Assembly: GCF_024345225.1 (NCBI RefSeq)
Contig: NZ_BROD01000001.1
Coordinates: forward strand, 3,296,362-3,360,361
DNA length: 64,000 nt
From: Clostridium sp. TW13
Lineage (GTDB): Bacteria; Bacillota; Clostridia; Clostridiales; Clostridiaceae
Direction of reading: 5' to 3'
Shown: positions 57,946-64,000 of the stretch, piece after piece
Layout of the letters: every line of letters begins with the position of its first letter
How positions within the stretch are numbered: position 1 is the first letter of the stretch
Program-made: the position numbers and the translations under genes
Notes under the pieces: model-generated
What the model was told of the DNA's origin: nothing
What the model saw: the letters and a program-made list of their open reading frames with translations, nothing else
Database searches by the model: none

Positions 57946-60111
57946 TTATGCTCTATAAGAATTATTTACTGACATACATTTTTCTAATCTAATATCATTA
58001 CAAGAACTTCCTATAGATATAGTGAATTCACCTGGTTCAACAATCCACTTCTTTTGTGTTACATCATAAAAGGCTAATGCTTTTTTATCTATTTCAAGTT
58101 CAACTACCTTTGATTCACCTGGTTTTAGCCAAACTTTCTTAAAGCCTTTTAATTCTTTAGCAGGTCTCTCCACAGATGATTCTAGATCTGCTACATATAA
58201 TTGCGCTACTTCAGCACCTTCTCTGTCTCCAATATTAGTTACTGCAAATTTAACTACTATATTTGCATTATCATCATTTTCATCCTTTGCAACAACTAAA
58301 TCACTATATTTAAAATCAGTGTAAGATAATCCATGCCCAAAGCAAAATTGAGGTTCAACCTTATATGTGTCAAAGTATCTATAACCAACAAATATACCCT
58401 CTCCATAATTAACAGATTCTCCGCCTGGGAACTCTCCTAACTTATGTGCTGGACAATCTTCTAATACTTTAGGGAATGTTACTGGAAGCTTTCCTGATGG
58501 ATTAACATCACCAAATAATACATCTGCTAAAGCTCTACCACCTTCCATACCGTTATACCAAGTTTGAACTATAACTTTTGCATCATCTGCCCAGCTACTC
58601 ATATCTACAGGAGATCCAGTAAGCATAACAACCACCGCATTCTTATTTACTTCTAATATTCTCTTGATTAATTCATCTTGATCATATGGTAAAGATAAAT
58701 CTGTCTTATCATTGCCTTCACTATCAATGTTAATCTTTTCTCCATCTTCTCTATTTGAACCTAAAGCATTAGAGAATAATACAAAGTTTTCTTTAGTGTG
58801 CTTTAGTCCACCTATTATTACGACTGCATCTGAAGTTTTTGCAAGTTCTACAGCTTCATTCATTAACGTTTCTTTTTCATCTTTGTTTGCTGTATATCCT
58901 TTTGCAAATTTAATATCTGTATTTCCACCAAGCTTCATTTTGATTCCAAGTAAAGGTGTTATCTCATATAATGCTTTTATTTCAGCAGAGCCACCGCCAT
59001 TTGATTGAATTATATTAGCGTTATCACCTATAACTGCTAATGTTTTTATCTTTTTCTCATCAAGAGGAAGAATCTTTTCTTCATTCTTTAGAAGTACAAC
59101 TGCTTCTCTTGCTATATTTAGTGTCTTTGCTCTACTTTCTGGACTATTGTATTCTCCCTTTTGTCTTTCTTCAGAGAACATGTTTATTTTGTACATCAAT
59201 CTTAGTATTCGTCTAATCTTTGCATCAATGATTTCTTCACTGACTTTTCCTGATTCTACAGCTTCGATAAGTGGATTTCCAAAGAAATAATCATCAAAGT
59301 TATAAGTAACAGACATTTCTATGTCTAATCCGCCTTCAGCAGCTTCCTTTGTATCATGCACTGCACCCCAGTCAGATATAGTTACCCCATCAAATCCCCA
59401 TTCTTCTCTTAGTATTTCTTCAAGCAAATACGGACTATGTGAGCAATATACTCCAAAAAGCTTATTGTATGCTGTCATAATTGAGTAGGCATCCCCCTCT
59501 TTAACAGCTGCTTCAAAGGCTGGTAAATATAGCTCTCTTAATGTTCTTTCATCTACTTTTACATCCACATTCAATCTTTCAGTTTCTTGATTATTAACTG
59601 CAAAATGTTTTACACATGCAGCTACATCATTTTCTTGTACACCTTTAACAAAAGGTACAACTAACTTACTTATTAGATATGGATCCTCTGACATATATTC
59701 AAAGTTTCTACCACATAACGGACTTCTTACTATATTTATACCTGGTGCTAAAATTATATCTTTTCCTCTACCTCTTGCTTCTTTTCCTAAAACTGAACCT
59801 TCAGCATATGCTAAATCTGGATTCCATGTTGAAGCCAAAGATGCATTACAAGGTAAATAACTTACAAAGTCATCTGTATTGCCTATAGGTTCCCAATTAG
59901 CATTTGGAAACTCATGTCTAACGCCCATTGGGCCATCTGACATTTTTAAAGCTGGAATTCCTAATCTCTTTATTACTTCTGTTCTAAATAATCCAGCTCC
60001 ATGACACATACCTGCTTTTTCTTTTAAAGTTAGTTGGCTAATTAATTTCTCTATCTTTTCTTCTATTTTCTTATCTATCTTTGGTTGGTTATCTAACGTA
60101 TGAGTTGACAT
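57946..60111 (-). CDS. Intracellular GH3 beta-glucosidase
   Basis: 721 residues, no signal peptide. GH3 N-terminal barrel with KHFAVNNQETERLN, nucleophile Asp247 in TISDWGAVHDT, GH3 C-terminal sandwich (about 330-580; GGLKHTKENFVLFSNALGSN near the acid/base loop) and a fibronectin III-like domain at the end (ELKGFKKVWLKPGESKVVEL). It releases glucose from the non-reducing end of stripped xyloglucan or cello-oligosaccharides. GAGGAGG-type site (CCTCCTCG complement at 60121-60128) precedes the start. A set of direct repeats stands just upstream (60135-60294). Confidence 0.93.
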   Translation of the reverse strand: MSTHTLDNQPKIDKKIEEKIEKLISQLTLKEKAGMCHGAGLFRTEVIKRLGIPALKMSDGPMGVRHEFPNANWEPIGNTDDFVSYLPCNASLASTWNPDLAYAEGSVLGKEARGRGKDIILAPGINIVRSPLCGRNFEYMSEDPYLISKLVVPFVKGVQENDVAACVKHFAVNNQETERLNVDVKVDERTLRELYLPAFEAAVKEGDAYSIMTAYNKLFGVYCSHSPYLLEEILREEWGFDGVTISDWGAVHDTKEAAEGGLDIEMSVTYNFDDYFFGNPLIEAVESGKVSEEIIDAKIRRILRLMYKINMFSEERQKGEYNSPESRAKTLNIAREAVVLLKNEEKILPLDEKKIKTLAVIGDNANIIQSNGGGSAEIKALYEITPLLGIKMKLGGNTDIKFAKGYTANKDEKETLMNEAVELAKTSDAVVIIGGLKHTKENFVLFSNALGSNREDGEKINIDSEGNDKTDLSLPYDQDELIKRILEVNKNAVVVMLTGSPVDMSSWADDAKVIVQTWYNGMEGGRALADVLFGDVNPSGKLPVTFPKVLEDCPAHKLGEFPGGESVNYGEGIFVGYRYFDTYKVEPQFCFGHGLSYTDFKYSDLVVAKDENDDNANIVVKFAVTNIGDREGAEVAQLYVADLESSVERPAKELKGFKKVWLKPGESKVVELEIDKKALAFYDVTQKKWIVEPGEFTISIGSSCNDIRLEKCMSVNNSYRA

Positions 60112-60134
60112 ATCGTTTTTCCTCCTCGTATTAA

Positions 60135-60294
60135 TCTATCTATAACTTATATCTATTTGACATTTGATATTTAAACCTAAATTTGATTGAGATTTTGCTC
60201 TATTAATCTATCTATAATCCATATCTATTTTTCTTGGTTTAGAGAATTTTATATCCTTAGCAACATATTCGTTCTATCTATAATTTATATCTAT
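60135..60294. repeat. Three direct repeats upstream of the GH3 gene
   Basis: A 22-base unit, TCTATCTATAA then a variable four bases then TATCTAT, starts at 60135, 60207 and 60273 (72 and 66 bp apart). Two copies extend left to TATTAA. A partial copy is at 60558-60573. Spacing near six or seven helical turns suggests same-face protein binding. Confidence 0.7.
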
Positions 60295-60572
60295 CCCATT
60301 TAAATTTGCATCTGCTATCAACCTTAAAAAGATTATTCTTTTCAGGCTTACCTCATGCTTACAAATATTAAACTATTCAATATAGTACTTATATATATTC
60401 CAATAAATAAACTACACGTTCTTACTACTCTATTGGGTATTTATGTAGAATATTATTTAAGACTTATATATTATATTAATCTGCAATATAAAAACAAGGA
60501 TTGATCTTTACTTTCAAATTTATTTCTTATTTATTATTAATTAATCATTACATTTTCCTATAACTTGTATCT

Positions 60573-60605
60573 AAAGCTATGCAGCTTTCAAAACCGCATA
60601 GCTTT
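60573..60605 (-). terminator. Hairpin after the GH31 gene
   Basis: AAAGCTATGC and GCATAGCTTT pair perfectly (10 bp) with a 13-base loop. No T run follows on the minus strand, so it may be a weak terminator or processing site. Confidence 0.5.
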
Positions 60606-60699
60606 AAACATTGTAATTTGTATTCTGTTATGGCTTCTTAACTTGGAAATAATCTATATAAACATATATTCATATATCACTATTAACCAATTCTAGTTT

Positions 60700-63021
60700 T
60701 TATGCTAAGTGACATTTAACTTCACAGTTTCCTGATACTAAAGTAATTCTTGTACCATCTTCTTCTACTGAAAACTCTGCTCCATCCACCTTAGATACAT
60801 TCTTAACATTTTTCAATACAAAACTCCATGGCTTATCAGTTCCAACAGCTTTTATAGCTATTGTGTTACCTGTCTTAATAGCTTCAACTTCAAGTTGTAC
60901 ATTGCTCTTTGTATCAAGAACTCTTGCTGTTGCTTTAACATCTTCTTTTAATTCATATGCATATAAAGATACATTTTCTCTATAGTCATACTCTGGTTTA
61001 TTATTTTGGTTTCCAACTGCTATGATGCTATTTTCACGTACCATCATTGGAACAGTTAGATATCCATGATGTTCTTTAACCCATCTTCCGCCTTCATATT
61101 TTTCTCCAGTTATGAAGTTTGTCCAAGTTCCTTCTGGTAAGTAGTAGTTAGCTTCTCCCTTATCATTAAATATTGGAGCTACAAGTATTGAATCTCCTAG
61201 CATATATTGACGATCTACATAATTACAATTTAAATCATTTTGGAATTCTAATATCATAGATCTCATCATTGGGATACCTGTTGCTGATGCCACATTAGCA
61301 GTATTAAATAAATATGGCATTATGCTACATTTTAATTTAGTAAAGAATCTTACAACATCAACTGCTTCTTCATCATAAACCCATGGAACTCTGTAAGAAG
61401 TACTACCATGTAATCTGCTATGTGATGACAACAATCCAAATGCAGCCCATCTCTTGTATACATCTGGTGTTGCTGTACTTTCAAATCCACCCATATCATG
61501 GCTCCAGAATCCGAATCCTGACATACATAATGACAATCCACCTCTTAAGCTTTCAGCCATTGATTCAAAATCGGCACTGCAATCTCCACCCCAGTGTACT
61601 GGGAACTTTTGTCCACCAACTGTTGCTGATCTAGCAAATACAGCAGCTTCATTTTCTCCTTTTTTCTCTTTGATAACATTGAATACTACTTGGTTGTATA
61701 AGTAAGTGTAGTAGTTATGCATCTTAAATGGATCTGATCCATCAAAATATTTTGCATCTGTTGGTATACGTTCGCCAAAGTCAGTCTTGAAGCAATCTAC
61801 TCCCATATCCATTAAAACTCTAAGCTTGTCTCCATACCATTTACATGCAGCTGGATTTGTAAAGTCTACAATAGCCATTGCTGGTTGCCACATATCCCAT
61901 TGCCATACATCTCCGTTTTGTGTCTTTATGAAGTATCCATTTTTCTTACCTTCTTCAAATAATGAAGATTCTTGAGCTATATATGGATTTATCCAAACAC
62001 AGATCTTAAGTCCTTTTGCTTTAAGTCTCTTAAGCATACCTTGTGGATCTGGGAATACTCTCTTATCCCATTGAAAGTTACACCAGTTATAGTCCTTCAT
62101 CCAGAAGCAGTCAAAGTGGAATACTTCTAGTGGTATATCTCTTTCTGCCATTCCATCAACAAAACTAGTAACTGTTTCTTCATCATAATTTGTTGTAAAT
62201 GATGTTGTTAGCCATAAGCCATAAGTCCATGCTGGAGGTAATGCTGGTTTTCCTGTTAAAGTTGTATAGTTTTCAATAACTTCCTTCATGCTATCTCCAC
62301 CAATTATGAAATAATCTAGAGATTCACCTGGAACGCTAAATTGAACCTTTGTAACTTTTTCTGATCCTACTTCGAAAGATACTTTTCCTGGATCATTTAC
62401 AAAAACACCATAGCCTTTGTTAGTCATATAGAATGGTATATTTTTATAAGATTGTTCTGTACTTGTACCACCATCTTCATTCCATATATCAACTGTTTGA
62501 CCATTCTTAACAAATGGACTAAATCTTTCACCTAAACCATATACTAATTCGCCTACGGATAGACTTAATTGTTCTCTCATAAACACTTCTTTTTCATCAG
62601 TTACTATATAAGCAGCATTTCTATTCCCAGTGAAAGTTAATCTTTCTTCACCTCTTAAGAATTCCATTAACCAGTTTTCTTTATTAATTTTAGCTGTTAA
62701 GTTACCTGATTTAAATGTCACTTCATTTTCTAAGTCATTTATTTCAACTTTAGTAGATTTATCTTCATTAAGTTCAAATTCAGTGGCTTTTTGATTTATC
62801 CCCATATAATGATAAGCTTGAACTCTTATTACATTCTTTAATGGTGATGATATTTTATATGTTATTACGGGCCCACCTAATGTGTCCCCTCTTTGTGTAA
62901 TCTTACGACATGGAGAATACATTGTTAAAACATTATCTTCTATTTTTGTGCTATATACTTCAGCTGGACTTGATACTTGATATCCATCTTTGTTTAGCCA
63001 GCAACCGTTACTAAATTTCAT
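60700..63021 (-). CDS. GH31 alpha-xylosidase (YicI-like)
   Basis: 773 residues, no signal peptide; E. coli YicI has 772. The start MKFSNGCWLN and TQRGDTLGGPVITYKISSPL are typical of this subgroup. Nucleophile Asp414 in DCFKTDFGERIPTDA and acid/base Asp480 in FPVHWGGDC match YicI positions closely. It cuts alpha-1,6-xylose from xyloglucan oligosaccharides in the cytoplasm, a step needed before the GH3 enzyme can take off glucose. AAGGAG precedes the ATG. It is the first enzyme gene after the AraC-type regulator in the direction of transcription. Confidence 0.95.
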   Translation of the reverse strand: MKFSNGCWLNKDGYQVSSPAEVYSTKIEDNVLTMYSPCRKITQRGDTLGGPVITYKISSPLKNVIRVQAYHYMGINQKATEFELNEDKSTKVEINDLENEVTFKSGNLTAKINKENWLMEFLRGEERLTFTGNRNAAYIVTDEKEVFMREQLSLSVGELVYGLGERFSPFVKNGQTVDIWNEDGGTSTEQSYKNIPFYMTNKGYGVFVNDPGKVSFEVGSEKVTKVQFSVPGESLDYFIIGGDSMKEVIENYTTLTGKPALPPAWTYGLWLTTSFTTNYDEETVTSFVDGMAERDIPLEVFHFDCFWMKDYNWCNFQWDKRVFPDPQGMLKRLKAKGLKICVWINPYIAQESSLFEEGKKNGYFIKTQNGDVWQWDMWQPAMAIVDFTNPAACKWYGDKLRVLMDMGVDCFKTDFGERIPTDAKYFDGSDPFKMHNYYTYLYNQVVFNVIKEKKGENEAAVFARSATVGGQKFPVHWGGDCSADFESMAESLRGGLSLCMSGFGFWSHDMGGFESTATPDVYKRWAAFGLLSSHSRLHGSTSYRVPWVYDEEAVDVVRFFTKLKCSIMPYLFNTANVASATGIPMMRSMILEFQNDLNCNYVDRQYMLGDSILVAPIFNDKGEANYYLPEGTWTNFITGEKYEGGRWVKEHHGYLTVPMMVRENSIIAVGNQNNKPEYDYRENVSLYAYELKEDVKATARVLDTKSNVQLEVEAIKTGNTIAIKAVGTDKPWSFVLKNVKNVSKVDGAEFSVEEDGTRITLVSGNCEVKCHLA

Positions 63022-63280
63022 ACTATCACTCCTTAATTATGATTTCTTATCATGATTTTATTATACAAATTAGCCATGTAACCGTATACCACATAAATTT
63101 TATATATTTTATTGTGATAATTACATACAAAGAATTATGTGTTAATATATCTACTTAAAATATAAAATAAATTTCACTTCCTTTCATTCATTATATTATC
63201 ATCACTTTATTTCAAAGTATTGTTGTTTCTTGACTTGTTTTTGGCAATTATTATCTTTATAAAATTTTACTCTACCTTAT

Positions 63281-64000
63281 TTAAAATTGTTTTCTATATC
63301 TCGCTGGAGTAACTTTATAGCACTTTTTAAAAACTTCAATAAATGATTTCACATTAGGGAAACCATTATTTAAAGCAACTTCAGTAATAGATGAATCACT
63401 ATTTATGATTTCTCTATGAGCATGATATAGTCTTATTTCATTTAGGTAGTTGTAGAAGGTTTCCCCTGTTGTTTTCTTGAAAAATCTGCAAAAATAATTA
63501 GGAGTCATAGCTACTTCATCTGCTATATTTTCAAGTGAAATAGTGTTTTCATAATTTTCCTCCATATATGTAATTACCTTTTTAATATTTTGCAAACTCT
63601 TCTCTTCATATCTACTATAATTAATTTCTTGTTTTTTCTTTTTACATTCTTTTAATAAAACACTACATATCTGTCTTAAACAAATTGATATCTCAAGTGA
63701 ATAAAATTCTTCTTGTTTTTCATATAATTCAGCGCATTTTATAATTAAATTCCTTACTTTATCTTGAGCCTTCTTGTTATCTGTAAAATCAAAATAATAC
63801 GAATCAATATCTGAGCAATATTCTCTTAGCAAATTATAAGATAATAGGATAGTAATAGAACACATCTTATTTCTATCTTGTGCATCAGTTTCGTGTAACT
63901 CTCCACTGTTTACAAAAAAAAAGTTTCCTGCTAAAACTTCTACTTTATTGCCATTGATCTTACCTTCAATAGTTCCCTCTAGAACTAAATCAAATTCAAG
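63281..64000 (-). CDS. AraC-family transcription regulator (5' end outside window)
   Basis: The frame is open to the window edge at 64000, so the gene starts outside; an internal ATG at 63865 is not the start. The visible N-terminal part is a cupin-like effector domain (LVLEGTIEGKINGNKVEVLA, then FVNSGELHET). The C-terminus has two helix-turn-helix motifs: ISLENIADEVAMTPNYFCRF and ITEVALNNGFPNVKSFIEVF followed by the family end YKVTPARYRKQF. 240 residues are seen. It lies 259 bp upstream of the GH31 gene in the same direction, so it probably controls the GH31-GH3-GH95 genes in response to a sugar. Confidence 0.92.
   Translation of the reverse strand, partial: LEFDLVLEGTIEGKINGNKVEVLAGNFFFVNSGELHETDAQDRNKMCSITILLSYNLLREYCSDIDSYYFDFTDNKKAQDKVRNLIIKCAELYEKQEEFYSLEISICLRQICSVLLKECKKKKQEINYSRYEEKSLQNIKKVITYMEENYENTISLENIADEVAMTPNYFCRFFKKTTGETFYNYLNEIRLYHAHREIINSDSSITEVALNNGFPNVKSFIEVFKKCYKVTPARYRKQF

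Larger units (their letters stand above)
60112..60699. other. Interval between GH31 and GH3 genes
   Basis: 588 bp with no gene. It carries the direct repeats at 60135-60294, a partial fourth copy at 60558-60573 and the hairpin 60573-60605 after GH31. The middle part is AT-rich without visible structure. Confidence 0.55.

Noticed and set aside
60135-60294. CRISPR-like array
   Set aside because: Only three 22-base units with unequal 44-50-base spacers, imperfect copies and no cas genes; a set of operators is more likely.

Overview
The window is very AT-rich, with short intergenic regions, GGAGG-type ribosome binding sites, clostridial-type proteins and long strand-coherent runs. It looks like the chromosome of a saccharolytic Clostridium (sensu stricto, possibly near the solventogenic species). 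That placement is inferred from gene content only. Nearly everything is on the minus strand. The exceptions are prfC, a GH74 xyloglucanase and a transposase-like gene.

Region 1 (1-19.2 kb) is an exopolysaccharide/capsule locus read right to left. A small sigma factor with its own strong promoter stands at its head. Then come a DUF1972 glycosyltransferase, UDP-glucose dehydrogenase, GT4, two paralogous GT2s, GT4, a Wzy-type polymerase, a decayed second polymerase fragment, a Wzx flippase, a 1668-residue secreted heparinase/alginate-lyase-like protein with five carbohydrate-binding-like repeats, RmlD, a phosphoglycosyl transferase and a truncated mannose-1-phosphate guanylyltransferase. Together they would make GDP-mannose, dTDP-rhamnose and UDP-glucuronate and assemble and export a uronic-acid heteropolymer; the lyase may remodel it.

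Region 2 (19.2-24 kb) holds envelope precursor genes: a TagD-like cytidylyltransferase, an adjacent nucleotidyltransferase/class V aminotransferase pair resembling a split PntC-AEP transaminase, UDP-galactopyranose mutase and a HAD phosphatase.

Region 3 (24-36.7 kb) starts with a hairpin repeat, an orphan IS605-like right end/omega-RNA-like structure and a chemoreceptor. A starch system follows: an intracellular GH13_20 enzyme, a lipoprotein GH13 amylase and two tandem secreted CGTase-like amylases. Three of these genes share an almost identical promoter. Release factor 3 (prfC) follows on the plus strand.

Region 4 (38.6-43.4 kb) is the least conventional part. It encodes a two-headed glutathionylspermidine-synthase-like ATP-grasp protein, a small putative lipoprotein with a Gly/Ser-rich tail, a one-pass membrane protein and two unknown proteins, one only 56 residues long. 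The layout recalls the proteobacterial YgiB-YgiC pair and is the best candidate for an undescribed peptide-ligation or envelope-modification system.

Region 5 (43.7-64 kb) is sensory and xyloglucan-directed. A YesM/YesN two-component system is followed by a chemoreceptor. A long non-coding stretch, the secreted GH74-X2-CBM3 xyloglucanase, and a hairpin repeat beside a catalytically degraded IS1595-like transposase come next. Intracellular GH95, GH3 and GH31 enzymes and an AraC-type regulator that runs off the right edge complete it. The enzyme set fits xyloglucan breakdown: backbone cut outside, side chains and glucose removed inside.
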